A DNA stretch of 64,000 bases from AP-15 sp963747735. Its GTDB lineage: Bacteria > Pseudomonadota > Alphaproteobacteria > ATCC43930 > CGMCC-115725. The DNA lies in contig CAVVGE010000005.1 of NCBI GenBank assembly GCA_963747735.1, positions 434,001 to 498,000 on the forward strand, written 5' to 3'. Positions 1 through 8,456 of this stretch are shown piece after piece. The notes below the pieces were generated by a model. That model did no database searches and had not been told where the DNA came from. It saw only the letters and a program-made list of their open reading frames with translations. The stretch's first letter is position 1. Each line of letters starts with the position of its first letter. Made by a program: the position numbers and the translations under genes.

Positions 1-483
1 CGCTGCGAACGATTAAAGAACCAGCTTGCGGAAGCCCGCTCGGTTTTGCTTGCCGAACGCGACGCCCGATCCGCCGCCGAAGAACGGGAGGCCGAGCTCC
101 GTCGCGAGATCGAGGCGATCGATGCAGGCTTTCCGAACGCGGGCGCGGCCGAGGATATCGGCACGCCCTTGAATCTCACGCTGCTTTATGTCGGCGGCCG
201 GCCGGCCCAAATCGGCCATTTGCGCGCGTTGGCCGAGCGTTTTGGCGCCGTCTTTCTGCACCACGACGGCGGTGTCGAGGAACGCGGCGGGCTATTGCCG
301 GGTCTCGTCAGCCGGGTCGACGCCGTGCTGTTCCCAGTCGATTGCATCAGCCATGCGGCAATGTCGCTCGTCAAGCGCTTGTGCCACCAGTCGGGCAAGC
401 CGCTGGTGCCGCTGCGCAGCGCCGGTCCGGCACCGTTTTGCGCGGCGCTGAAAAATCCAGCGCTTTGCCGGCCGCATGGCTGA
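1..483 (+). CDS. DUF2325 domain protein, 5' end outside the window
   Basis: The reading frame is open from the first base, so only the C-terminal ~160 residues are visible. They start with a charged, probably coiled-coil stretch rich in Glu, Arg and Ala, followed by a compact DUF2325 domain. The marks of that family are a 'LLYVGGRP' strand, an 'HHDGG' turn, 'FPVDCISH' and a late 'KPLVPLRSAG'. The family is widespread in proteobacteria and has no established activity; the invariant His/Asp/Cys residues suggest ligand binding. The stop codon overlaps the next start by eight bases, so it is probably translated together with the ModA-like gene. Confidence 0.82.
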   Translation, partial: RCERLKNQLAEARSVLLAERDARSAAEEREAELRREIEAIDAGFPNAGAAEDIGTPLNLTLLYVGGRPAQIGHLRALAERFGAVFLHHDGGVEERGGLLPGLVSRVDAVLFPVDCISHAAMSLVKRLCHQSGKPLVPLRSAGPAPFCAALKNPALCRPHG

Positions 484-1333
484 GCCGCGAATGCTCTTCC
501 GCCGTTTCGCCGCCGCCGCGTTCTCTATTGCCGCAATAGCCGCCGCAATGGCCGCCGCTGCCGATGCGCAGCCGCTGCACGTGCTCGCCGCCGGCAGCCT
601 GCGCGAAGTCTTGGGCGAGATCGGCAAGCAATACCATGCCGCCGCCGGGACCGAGATCGTCGCCGGCTTTGGCCCGTCCGGTCTGTTGCGGCAGCGCATC
701 GAAAAAGGCGAGCACGCCGATCTCTTGGCGTCGGCCGATATGGGCAATCCGCTCGCATTGCTGGCCGAGGGCCGCGCGACACGGGTCGTGATGTTCACCC
801 GCAATGCGCTCTGCGGGTTCGCGACGCCGGCCGTGGGGCTGACGACAGCAAACTTTGTCGACCGGCTGCTCGATCCCGCGACCAAGCTCGGCACCTCGAC
901 GCCAAAGGCCGACCCGGGTGGCGATTACACCTGGGCGATGTTCCGCCGCATCGATGCGGAAAAGCCCGGCAGCTACGCCGTCCTCGACAAAAAGGCGCAG
1001 CAAATCGTCGGCGGCCCGGCCGGCAATGCGCCGGCCCACACTGCACCGACCGGCGGCAAGGACCCAGTCGCCGCCGCATTCGCCGCCGGGCATATCGATC
1101 TGTTTATCGGCTATTGCAGCGGCACCAAGCGGCTCCAGTCGCAGATGCCGGCCTTGCAGGCCGCAGCCGCGCCGCCGGCAATGGCGGGCGGTCCCGAATA
1201 CGGCTTGGCCGTGCTCAAGGGCGCCGACCTCCATGCCGCGGACCTGGCGCTTTTTATGCTGTCGCCCGAGGGCCAGCAGATTTTTGCCCGATACGGCTTT
1301 GCGCCGGTCGGGCTGCCGGCGCCCGCGCGCTGA
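476..1333 (+). CDS. ModA-like periplasmic substrate-binding protein
   Basis: A 285-residue protein with a Sec signal peptide (Ala-rich hydrophobic core at about residues 12-30, cleavage near 'ADA-QPL'), then a periplasmic binding protein type II fold. 'VLAAGSLREVLGEIG', 'GFGPSGLLRQRIEKG' and 'ADLLASADMGNP' match the ModA family, which captures molybdate or tungstate for an ABC importer. No ModB or ModC is adjacent, so the partner permease must be elsewhere. The start at 476 overlaps the preceding stop. The next gene is a molybdenum hydroxylase subunit, which makes an oxyanion role attractive, but ligand identity is inferred. Confidence 0.8.
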   Translation: MAEPRMLFRRFAAAAFSIAAIAAAMAAAADAQPLHVLAAGSLREVLGEIGKQYHAAAGTEIVAGFGPSGLLRQRIEKGEHADLLASADMGNPLALLAEGRATRVVMFTRNALCGFATPAVGLTTANFVDRLLDPATKLGTSTPKADPGGDYTWAMFRRIDAEKPGSYAVLDKKAQQIVGGPAGNAPAHTAPTGGKDPVAAAFAAGHIDLFIGYCSGTKRLQSQMPALQAAAAPPAMAGGPEYGLAVLKGADLHAADLALFMLSPEGQQIFARYGFAPVGLPAPAR

Positions 1334-1366
1334 GCCGCGCCGGCCGCAATCGTTCGAGGTTTAAGC

Positions 1367-3730
1367 ATGGATGGTGACGTCAACATCGACGCGCTCGCCT
1401 TTAGCAAATTTGCTGTCGGCCAGCCGGTCCCACGCAACGAAGACCCGACCTTGCTGCGCGGCCGAGGGCGCTATTCCGACGATCTCAGCCTGCCCGGCCA
1501 GGCCTATGCGGTGATCCTTCGCAGCCGCCATGCGCACGGCGTGATCAACGCGATCGACACCGAAGCGGCGCTGGCGATGCCGGGCGTGCTCGGCATCTAT
1601 ACCGGGCCCGACCTGACCGCCGCCGGGATCAAGCCGATGCCGGCGGGCCAGGCGATCCCGACCGCCGACGGCAGCCCGATGCACCGCCCCTCCTGTCCGG
1701 TCTTGGCCAGCGACAAGGTGCGCTATGTCGGCGACCCGATGGCGATCGTCGTCGCCGAAACCGCGGCCGAGGCCAAGGACGCCGCCGAGGCGGTGCTGCT
1801 CGAGATCGAGCCGCTGCCCGCGGTGACCTGCGCCAGCGAGGCGGCAGCACCCGGCGCGCCGCAATTGCACGCCGGGGTGCCGGACAATGTCGCCGCCGAA
1901 TTTCATTATGGCGACGCCAAAAAAGTTGCCGCCGCCTTTGCCGCCGCCGCCCATGTGACCCGGATCGAGATCCCGAGCAACCGCATCGTCGTCTGCCCGA
2001 TGGAGCCGCGCTCGGCGATCGCCGAACACGACGCCGACAGCGGTCGCTGGACCTTGCGCGTCGGCTGCCAGGGTGTGTTCGGGCTGAAGAACGGGCTCGC
2101 CAATGTGCTCGGTGTCGAGCGCGACAAGGTGCGGGTCTTGACCGGCAATGTCGGCGGCTCGTTCGGCATGAAATCGGCGGTCTATCCCGAGTATCTGGCG
2201 CTGCTCCATGCGGCGAGGACGCTCGGCCGGCCGGTCAAATGGACCGACGAGCGCTCGGAAAGCTTTGTCTCCGACAGCCACGGCCGCGACCACGAGATGA
2301 CCGCCGAGCTGGCGCTCGACGCGCACGGCAGCTTCCTCGCCGTCAGGGTCAGCGGCTACGGCAATCTCGGCGCCTATGTCGGCCGCGGCACGCCGGTCCC
2401 GCCGACCGCCAACGCGGTCAAGAACACGATCGGCGTTTACAAGACGCCGCTGCTCGAGGTCGCGACCCGGATCGTCGTGACCAACACGCCGCCCGTGGGC
2501 GCCTATCGCGGCGCCGGTCGCCCGGAGGGGAATTACTACATGGAGCGGCTGGTCGACACCGCCGCCGCCGAGATGGGGATCGACAAGATCGAATTGCGCC
2601 GCAAGAACCACATCCCCGAAGGTGCGATGCCGCACAAGGCGCCGAACGGCACGACCTATGACAGCGGCGAGTTTACCGCCGTGCTCGAGGAGGCGCTGCT
2701 CCGTGCCGATTGGGACGGGTTTGCCGCGCGCCAGGCGGAAAGCCGCAAGCGCGGGCTGTTGCGCGGGCGCGGCATCGGCGACTATCTCGAAGTCACCGGC
2801 CCGCCGGCCAACGAGATGGGCGGGATTCGCTTTGAGGCCGACGGTGCGGTCACGATCATCACCGGCACGCTCGATTACGGCCAGGGCCATTGGACGCCGT
2901 TTGCGCAGATCCTGCACCAGCGGCTCGGCATCCCGTTCGACCGCATCCGCCTGCTGCAGGGCGACAGCGACGAATTGATCGCCGGCGGCGGCACCGGCGG
3001 CTCGAAATCCTTGATGGCGAGCGGCACCGCGATCTTAGAGGCGGCCGAAAAGGTCATCGAGAAAGGCCGCGCGATCGCCGCTCATGCGCTCGAAGCCGCC
3101 GCTGCGGACATCGAGTTTGTAGACGGGCGGTTTGTCATATCCGGCACCGACCGGTCGATCGACATCATCGAATTGGCGCGCCAGGTCCGCACCGGATTGG
3201 CGCTGCCGCCCGAGCTGCCCGACTCGCTCGACGTGCAGCACGTCATGGAAAGCACACCGTCGGCCTTTCCCAACGGCGTTCACATCGCCGAGGTCGAGAT
3301 CGATCCCGAAACCGGCGTCGTCTCGGTCGTCAAATATTCGATGGTCAACGATTTCGGCGTGATCGTGAACCCGCTCTTGGTGGCGGGCCAGGCGCATGGC
3401 GGCGTCGTCCAGGGTATCGGCCAGGCGTTGATGGAGCGCACGGTGTTCGACGAGGACGGCCAGCTCCTGACCGGCTCGTTTACCGATTACGCGCTGCCGC
3501 GCGCTTCCGACGCGGTCATGTTCGCAATCGCCAGCCATCCGGTGCCGGCCAAGACCAACCCGCTCGGCGTCAAAGGCTGCGGCGAGGCCGGCTGCGCCGG
3601 GTCGTTGCCGGCGGTGATGAACGCGGTCGTCGATGCGTTGTCCCAATACGGCATCCGCCACATCGACATGCCGGCCACCCCCTACCGCGTCTGGCAAGCC
3701 ATCCAAACCGCCCGCCAAACGCGAGGATGA
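1367..3730 (+). CDS. Xanthine dehydrogenase/CODH-family molybdopterin-binding large subunit (form II CoxL type)
   Basis: A 787-residue large subunit of the molybdenum hydroxylase family, which oxidises aldehydes, N-heterocycles or CO using a molybdopterin cytosine dinucleotide cofactor. Visible landmarks are the N-terminal 'RNEDPTLLRGRGRYSDD' entry typical of CoxL-like chains, 'VGGSFGMK' near residue 262, 'AYRGAGR' near residue 378 and the catalytic-Glu loop 'GCGEAG' near residue 738. True CO dehydrogenase carries AYRCSFR in the active-site loop; AYRGAGR is the form II signature, whose substrates are largely unknown. The FAD medium subunit and 2Fe-2S small subunit genes normally sit next to it and are absent here. 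Confidence 0.88.
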   Translation: MDGDVNIDALAFSKFAVGQPVPRNEDPTLLRGRGRYSDDLSLPGQAYAVILRSRHAHGVINAIDTEAALAMPGVLGIYTGPDLTAAGIKPMPAGQAIPTADGSPMHRPSCPVLASDKVRYVGDPMAIVVAETAAEAKDAAEAVLLEIEPLPAVTCASEAAAPGAPQLHAGVPDNVAAEFHYGDAKKVAAAFAAAAHVTRIEIPSNRIVVCPMEPRSAIAEHDADSGRWTLRVGCQGVFGLKNGLANVLGVERDKVRVLTGNVGGSFGMKSAVYPEYLALLHAARTLGRPVKWTDERSESFVSDSHGRDHEMTAELALDAHGSFLAVRVSGYGNLGAYVGRGTPVPPTANAVKNTIGVYKTPLLEVATRIVVTNTPPVGAYRGAGRPEGNYYMERLVDTAAAEMGIDKIELRRKNHIPEGAMPHKAPNGTTYDSGEFTAVLEEALLRADWDGFAARQAESRKRGLLRGRGIGDYLEVTGPPANEMGGIRFEADGAVTIITGTLDYGQGHWTPFAQILHQRLGIPFDRIRLLQGDSDELIAGGGTGGSKSLMASGTAILEAAEKVIEKGRAIAAHALEAAAADIEFVDGRFVISGTDRSIDIIELARQVRTGLALPPELPDSLDVQHVMESTPSAFPNGVHIAEVEIDPETGVVSVVKYSMVNDFGVIVNPLLVAGQAHGGVVQGIGQALMERTVFDEDGQLLTGSFTDYALPRASDAVMFAIASHPVPAKTNPLGVKGCGEAGCAGSLPAVMNAVVDALSQYGIRHIDMPATPYRVWQAIQTARQTRG

Positions 3731-4149
3731 GGACGTTCGGCAAAACACGACCAATGGGGAGAGCCGCTTCCGCAAGCCAGAGCAAATGGCTGATGCCGAT
3801 CGAACCTTGCTGTTCCGAGGCGACGACTGGAAGGTGCGGAATTGGCGCGATCGAGCCATCACACGGCTGCGAACCCGAGCGCGTGCCGTTGCCCCTCGCC
3901 CGTCGTTCATTCCGCGCTTTGCAGAGCCATTCGGCCGCGGTTCGCGTCCTAATCGCGCGGTGGTAGGTTATCGGCTAAACGAGCGAGGTTGCTCGATGCC
4001 GCGAGGTCATCATGGTCCAGGTCCACGCGGACCTACCGAATACAAGGGTGTGGCGCGATGTTCCGCGCTCGATGGCGAGCTCCCCTCGGATCGTCCGGCA
4101 TCAAGCTTCAACCAACCCCGAAACGACGCCAGGAGCAACGAAACGTGGA
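3731..4149. other. Intergenic stretch without a recognisable gene
   Basis: About 420 bases between the CoxL-like gene and the transposase relic. Reading frames here do not resemble any family I know and composition is ordinary. It is probably decayed DNA left by the neighbouring insertion element. Confidence 0.5.
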
Positions 4150-4410
4150 ACCTGAGGCTTGACAAACCAACGCCCCATCCAAGCCTGCCCCCGGCGGAAG
4201 CGGGGGTACGCGGCGAGTGGAGCCTGGTGACCGTGGCTTGGAATTTGAAGCGGATCTTCGCCCTCAGTGCTCGCCAACCATAGCGTGTCTGCGGACGTCC
4301 CGCACCCTCTACCGCCCGACCCGATCAATTCCACCGACCGACCGGTGCTACAGAAAAGCCGCATCCCGTCCTGCGGTCTTCATAAACTCCAGTCCGACAG
4401 GCTGCTAGGC
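4150..4410 (+). mobile_element. IS1182-like transposase relic with right terminal end
   Basis: Only the last part of the transposase is left, coding for 'RLDK' and then 'GEWSLVTVAWNLKRIF', the C-terminal signature of IS1182/IS5-like DDE transposases. Between them lies an in-frame insertion of a small palindromic repeat (4181-4206), read as 'SLPPAEAG'. A putative right end, cagtccgacaggctgctagg, sits at 4390-4409. The same C-terminus, the same palindromic insertion and the same end occur in the relic at 53.4-54.3 kb, so both come from one element family. The rest of the transposase and the left end are gone. Confidence 0.72.
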
Positions 4411-4429
4411 CACCCGACCGGGCGCCGGC

Positions 4430-5089
4430 TCAGACGTTGGCGAGCCGGTCGCCGCCTGGGGTGCCGACGATGGCCAAGACCTCGCGCCGCGTCGTCGGGT
4501 CGTCGCGGAAGACGCCGAGCATCCGGCTCGTCACCATGATCACGCCGGGCTTGTGGGTGCCGCGCGTGGTCATGCATTGATGCGCCGCCTCGATGACCAC
4601 GGCCACCCCCTTGGGCTGCAGCACCTCGTCCAAAGTGTTGGCGATTTGCGAGGTCATCTTTTCCTGGATTTGCAGCCGCTTGGCAAAGACATCGACGAGC
4701 CGGGCCAATTTTGAGATGCCGACGACGCGCTTCTTCGGCAGATAGGCGACATGGACCTTGCCGATGATCGGGGCGATGTGGTGCTCGCAATGCGATTCGA
4801 AGCGGATGTCCTTCAACACGACGATTTCGTCGTAGCCGTCGGTCTCCTCGAAGGTGCGCTGCAGCAGCGCCACCGGGTCCTCATCATAGCCGCTGAAGAA
4901 TTCGCGATAGGCGCGCACCACCCGGTCGGGAGTGCCGACGAGCCCCTCGCGGGTCGGATCGTCGCCGGCCCAGCGAATCAGCGTGCGCACCGCCTCCTCG
5001 GCTTCGGCGCGGCTGGGACGCGGCTGGTCGGCGGGCTTGCGGGAACGGGAGGCGGGCACCGCCAAAGGTGGGACGAGGGAGGGCGACAT
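4430..5089 (-). CDS. folE: GTP cyclohydrolase I
   Basis: A 219-residue protein that converts GTP to 7,8-dihydroneopterin triphosphate, the first step of tetrahydrofolate and queuosine-type pterin synthesis; cytoplasmic decamer. The zinc ligands are present: Cys101 and His104 in 'ESHCEHHIAP' and Cys172 in 'HQCMTTRG', corresponding to Cys110, His113 and Cys181 of the E. coli enzyme. The N-terminal ~28 residues are basic and variable, as usual. The start at 5089 was chosen because a longer in-frame extension would run through the upstream apaG gene. It is last in a minus-strand run of LLM oxidoreductase, apaG and folE, 55 bases after apaG. Confidence 0.95.
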   Translation of the reverse strand: MSPSLVPPLAVPASRSRKPADQPRPSRAEAEEAVRTLIRWAGDDPTREGLVGTPDRVVRAYREFFSGYDEDPVALLQRTFEETDGYDEIVVLKDIRFESHCEHHIAPIIGKVHVAYLPKKRVVGISKLARLVDVFAKRLQIQEKMTSQIANTLDEVLQPKGVAVVIEAAHQCMTTRGTHKPGVIMVTSRMLGVFRDDPTTRREVLAIVGTPGGDRLANV

Positions 5090-5144
5090 CGTTCTTCTCT
5101 GTTGTGATTTGGGAAAAGCGGGCGGTGCTCGACCCGCCGGCGGG

Positions 5145-5537
5145 TCAATTGAGGCGCACCGGCTGATGCGGGCTGTCGAGCGAAAAGGCGGGGATGCGCA
5201 CCGAAAAGCTCTCGCCGCCGCGCGTCTCCATCTCGTAGCTGCCGACCATGATGCCGGACGGCGTCGGCAACGGCGTGCCGCTGGTATATTCGAAGCTCTC
5301 GCCCGGCCCCAGCACCGGCTGCTCGCCGACCACGCCGGGCCCCCGCACCTCCTGCATCCGACCGTGGCCATCGGTGATCTTCCAGTGCCGCCGGCGCAGC
5401 TGGACGGTTTCCGTGCCTTGGTTCTCGATGCGCACGTGATAGGCCCAGACATAATGGTCTTCGGCCGGCGAGGATTGGTCGTCGAGATAGGTGGGCTTGA
5501 CCGTGACGTTGATCGACCGGGTGGTTTCCGAATACAT
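5145..5537 (-). CDS. apaG: ApaG domain protein (Co2+/Mg2+ efflux associated)
   Basis: A 130-residue single-domain beta-sandwich protein. 'INVTVKPTYLDDQSSP', 'YVWAYHVRIENQG' and 'GIMVGSYEME' are the conserved ApaG strands. E. coli ApaG (125 aa) is linked genetically to cobalt and magnesium resistance and to ApaH; the biochemical function is not settled. A reading frame continues 21 codons further upstream, but a strong ribosome site (aggagggg, about 10 bases ahead) points to the Met codon at 5537, which also gives the family length. It lies between the LLM oxidoreductase and folE on the same strand. Confidence 0.92.
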   Translation of the reverse strand: MYSETTRSINVTVKPTYLDDQSSPAEDHYVWAYHVRIENQGTETVQLRRRHWKITDGHGRMQEVRGPGVVGEQPVLGPGESFEYTSGTPLPTPSGIMVGSYEMETRGGESFSVRIPAFSLDSPHQPVRLN

Positions 5538-5596
5538 CGGGGCGTGCCCCTCCTTTCCAAGCGGCTCGGTCAATGTCGGTTCGGCGGGAAGAGCCG

Positions 5597-6478
5597 TCAA
5601 GCCCGCGGCGTGGGCGCGAGCAGCGCGAGCACCCGCTCATCGACCTCGCGCCCGCCGCCCGGCGCGATCGGCTGGATGCAGACATGGTCGGCGCCGGCCG
5701 CCCAATGCCGCTCGATGCGGGTGCGGATCGCCTTCTCGTCGCCCCAGGCGACGATCGCGTCGAGAAACCGGTCGGAGCCGCCGCCGGCGAGGTCGGCCTC
5801 GGCAAAGCCTTGGCGGCGCCAGCCATTGACGTAATTTTCGAGCTGCAAATAGCGCGACAAGGCCTGACGCGCGGCGGCGCGCGCCTTCGCCGGGTCGGTT
5901 TCGAGGAGCACCCACACCTCCGGGCAGAGGAGCTTGCCCGACCCGAGCATCCTGCGCGCCTCGGCGCTGTGCTCCGGGGTCGTGTTGTAGGGGTGCGCGC
6001 CATCCGCCAGCTCGGCCGACAGCGCCATCATCCGCGGGCCAAGCGCGGCAAGGATCGTCAGCGGCTGTTCCGCCGGCTCGGGCGCCTGATAGGTCGCCGC
6101 GCCCATGCCTTCGAGATAGCGGCGCATCGTCGCCACCGGCTTGCCGTAGGTGTGGCCGCGCAGCCCCTCGACCGCGGGCCGGTGCGACACCCCGATCCCG
6201 AGCAGAAACCTGCCGCCCGATTGCTCGGCCAGCGCCCGCTGGCCCTGCGCCATCGCCATCGGGTCGCGGGCGTAGATGTTGGCGATTCCAGTCGCGATCA
6301 CGAGCTTTTGCGTGTTGGCGAGCAGCCACGACGAATGCACCAGCGCATTGCGCCCGCGGCTTTCCGGCAGCCACAGCGCGCCATAGCCCCAGGCTTCGAC
6401 CCGCTTGGCAAACGCCGCTCCCGCCGCGGCGCTCATAACATCCATCGGCACCCAAACCCCGAGCTTTCCGATTTCCAT
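5597..6478 (-). CDS. LLM class F420/flavin-dependent oxidoreductase (TIGR03620-like)
   Basis: A 293-residue luciferase-like monooxygenase fold protein. The family uses reduced F420 or FMN on small organic substrates. Supporting segments are 'LGVWVPMDVMSAAAGAAFAK' at the N-terminus, 'ATGIANIYARDPMAMA', 'GRFLLGIGVSHRP' and the late 'WGDEKAIRTRIERH', the pattern of the F420-associated TIGR03620 subgroup. It opens the run that continues into apaG and folE, 59 bases downstream. The substrate cannot be told from sequence, and the operon partners give no clear hint. Confidence 0.85.
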   Translation of the reverse strand: MEIGKLGVWVPMDVMSAAAGAAFAKRVEAWGYGALWLPESRGRNALVHSSWLLANTQKLVIATGIANIYARDPMAMAQGQRALAEQSGGRFLLGIGVSHRPAVEGLRGHTYGKPVATMRRYLEGMGAATYQAPEPAEQPLTILAALGPRMMALSAELADGAHPYNTTPEHSAEARRMLGSGKLLCPEVWVLLETDPAKARAAARQALSRYLQLENYVNGWRRQGFAEADLAGGGSDRFLDAIVAWGDEKAIRTRIERHWAAGADHVCIQPIAPGGGREVDERVLALLAPTPRA

Positions 6479-6558
6479 ACCCGCCGCTCCTTTCGCACTT
6501 GCCGCCTCGTTGCTGCGGGATTGTAATCCAATCCTCGTTGGACCGGCGTCGTTTCCCG

Positions 6559-6691
6559 CCGCTTTCTCGGCGAAAGCCGGGACCCATCCCCCTGCATCCG
6601 GATCGCTTGCCGGTCTGGGTCGGTCGGCCGATCAACAAGTGAGGGCTGAGCTTGTGGAGGCCCTGGGCCCCGGCCTTCGCCGGGAAAGCGG
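6559..6691. repeat. Inverted pair of REP-like palindromic units
   Basis: Positions 6559-6585 and 6665-6691 are near-reverse-complements of each other (core ccgctttctcggcgaaagcc against ggccttcgccgggaaagcgg), about 80 bases apart. Each unit is itself a short imperfect hairpin. This resembles the paired organisation of REP/BIME elements in other proteobacteria. It lies between two genes transcribed on the minus strand and may terminate or stabilise the Gfo/Idh/MocA transcript. Confidence 0.6.
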
Positions 6692-6742
6692 AATGGAGGG
6701 CGCGTGGCCTTTTGAGCGAGTTGCGCGCCGACCCGCCCGCGG

Positions 6743-7891
6743 TCAAAGCGCGAGCGGCGGCAGGTCGACCCAGCGCCGTTCGCGGCTGCTTTGATAGCAG
6801 GCTGCGGCGAGCTGGACGCTTTTGGCGCCTTCGAGCAATGGCGACGGGAATGCGGCATCCTCGGCGACATGGCGCAAAAACAGTTCCCAGCCGGCGCGGT
6901 AGCCGTTCGTCACCGGCGCGAGGTCCGGCATCTCTTGCCACTGCGCATCGAACACCATCGGCTGCGGCCGCTCGGCGTCGAAAAACGGCCGCGGCGTCGC
7001 TGCCAAGGGCTGGATAAAGCAGCGGTGCAGGCCGCACACCGCCGAGCCCAGGGTGCCGTCCACCTGGATCTGCAGCAGGTCGTCGCGCTTGACCCGGCTC
7101 GCCCAGGACGACGCGACCTGCGCCAAGACGCCGCCCTCCAGCTCGAAGACGGCAAAAGCCGTGTCCTCGACATCGACATCGTATCGCCGGCCGCTTTCGT
7201 CGCGTCGAACCGGCACCGCGGTCGTCGAACGGCAGGAGACCGAGCGGATCTCGCCCAAGAGCCGGTCGAAAATATAGCGCCAATGCGCGAACATATCGAG
7301 GACGAGGCCGCCGCCGGTTGCCTTGCGATAGTTCCAGCTCGGCCGCTGCGCCGGATAGAGCTCGCCGTCGAACACCCACCAGCCGAAATCGAGCCGCACC
7401 GACAAGACCCGGCCGAAAAAGCCGCCTTCGTAGAGCTTTTGCAATTTGCGCAGGCCGGGCAGAAACAATTTGTCCTGAACCACACCGCCCTTCAGCCCGG
7501 CGCGGTCGGCGGCGCGCGCCAGATCGAGCGCCCGATCGAGGCTCTCGGCGACCGGCTTTTCGAGATAGACGTGCTTGCCGGCGGCAATCGCCGCCAGGGC
7601 GCGCTCGACCCGCCCGCCGGTGGCGTTGGCGTCGAAATAGATCGCGATATTGCGATCGGAGAGGCACTGCGCCGGCTCGGTGCGCCATTCGAGCCCGCCA
7701 TTCGCCGCCGCCAGCGCCGCGAGCTTCTCCGGGTTGCGGCCAAGCAGCACCGGCTCGGGCACCAGGCGCTCGCCATTGCCGAGCGCGACCCCGCCTTCGC
7801 CGCGGATCGCCATCAGCGCGCGCAAATGCTGGGTGCTGCCGAGCCGCCCGGTCGCGCCGTCGAGAACAATGCCGATCGGTCGTATCGCCAC
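6743..7891 (-). CDS. Gfo/Idh/MocA family oxidoreductase
   Basis: A 382-residue NAD(P)-dependent dehydrogenase. The N-terminal Rossmann domain has a 'GATGRLG' nucleotide loop and the family hallmark 'HVYLEKPVAES' (the EKP motif). The C-terminal alpha/beta domain (about residues 150-380) contains 'FGWWVFDGE' and 'GGGLVLDMFAHW', as in sugar, inositol or related oxidoreductases. The start is GTG at 7891 with ggaggt four bases upstream. The first 14 codons and the leader are duplicated 466 bases further upstream (8316-8379). The substrate is unknown. Confidence 0.87.
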   Translation of the reverse strand: MAIRPIGIVLDGATGRLGSTQHLRALMAIRGEGGVALGNGERLVPEPVLLGRNPEKLAALAAANGGLEWRTEPAQCLSDRNIAIYFDANATGGRVERALAAIAAGKHVYLEKPVAESLDRALDLARAADRAGLKGGVVQDKLFLPGLRKLQKLYEGGFFGRVLSVRLDFGWWVFDGELYPAQRPSWNYRKATGGGLVLDMFAHWRYIFDRLLGEIRSVSCRSTTAVPVRRDESGRRYDVDVEDTAFAVFELEGGVLAQVASSWASRVKRDDLLQIQVDGTLGSAVCGLHRCFIQPLAATPRPFFDAERPQPMVFDAQWQEMPDLAPVTNGYRAGWELFLRHVAEDAAFPSPLLEGAKSVQLAAACYQSSRERRWVDLPPLAL

Positions 7892-8379
7892 GATGACCTC
7901 CGCCCGATGTTAAGAGCCGCAGCTCATTCGTTCTTCGATGGCCTCTTCGGGGGCTAAATCCAAGTGTAGAGCGGGTTGAGCCCCCCCGACAAAATCCACC
8001 CAACTCATCGAATGATGGGGCTTCACTTATGTTCAACCCTGTCCGGCTTCCTCGCCGTCGCCTGCTCCAGCACCTCGCGGACAAACCGGTTGTAGGGGAC
8101 GCCGCGCGCCTGGCTGTGGCCTTCACGGCGTCGAGCAGCGGCACGGGCAGGCGCATGTTGAGCCGCGCCGCCTTCGCCTGGAATTCGAACTTCACCGGCG
8201 TGAACTGCGAAAAATCCAAATCGGACAAATCCTGCTCGAGAAAGCCCTCGGCCTCCTCGTCAGTGGTCATTCTCGGAACCTTGCGCTTCATAGCTTCTGG
8301 CCTCTCTCTCGTGCCGGTCGCCCCGTCGAGAACAATGCCGGTCGATCGTATCGCCACGATGACCTCCGCCCGACCTTAA
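7850..8379. repeat. 64-bp direct duplication flanking an antitoxin pseudogene
   Basis: Positions 7850-7913 and 8316-8379 are direct repeats, 64 bases each with five mismatches. Both contain the leader, ribosome site, GTG start and first codons of the Gfo/Idh/MocA gene. The upstream copy runs in frame for about 22 codons into the CopG-type antitoxin coding region. The 402 bases between the copies therefore look like a segment that arrived with, or caused, a partial tandem duplication. Confidence 0.85.
8023..8291 (-). pseudogene. CopG/BrnA-like antitoxin, frameshifted
   Basis: The coding text reads 'MTTDEEAEGFLEQDLSDLDF' and 'FQAKAARLNMRLPVPLLDAV', the conserved N-terminal half of CopG-type (ribbon-helix-helix) antitoxins of about 90 residues. 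After 'KATARR' the frame is lost; shifting by one base near 8105 restores 'GVPYNRFVREVLEQATARKP' and a normal stop at 8023. One missing base in a cgcgcgg run explains this. No toxin gene is adjacent. Upstream, the frame is fused to a duplicated copy of the neighbouring dehydrogenase start (from 8357). It may be a sequencing error, but the orphan state favours decay. Confidence 0.75.
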
Positions 8380-8456
8380 TGAATTTGCAACAAGTAACGT
8401 TCTCTTTATTACCTGAACCGGCGCGCCGTCATTGACAAGTATAGGGTCGCGGCGCT

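Noticed and set aside
5637..8357. A 906-codon minus-strand frame spanning two genes
   Set aside because: Only its first part matches a real protein (CopG antitoxin); the rest is out-of-frame text of the dehydrogenase and LLM genes.
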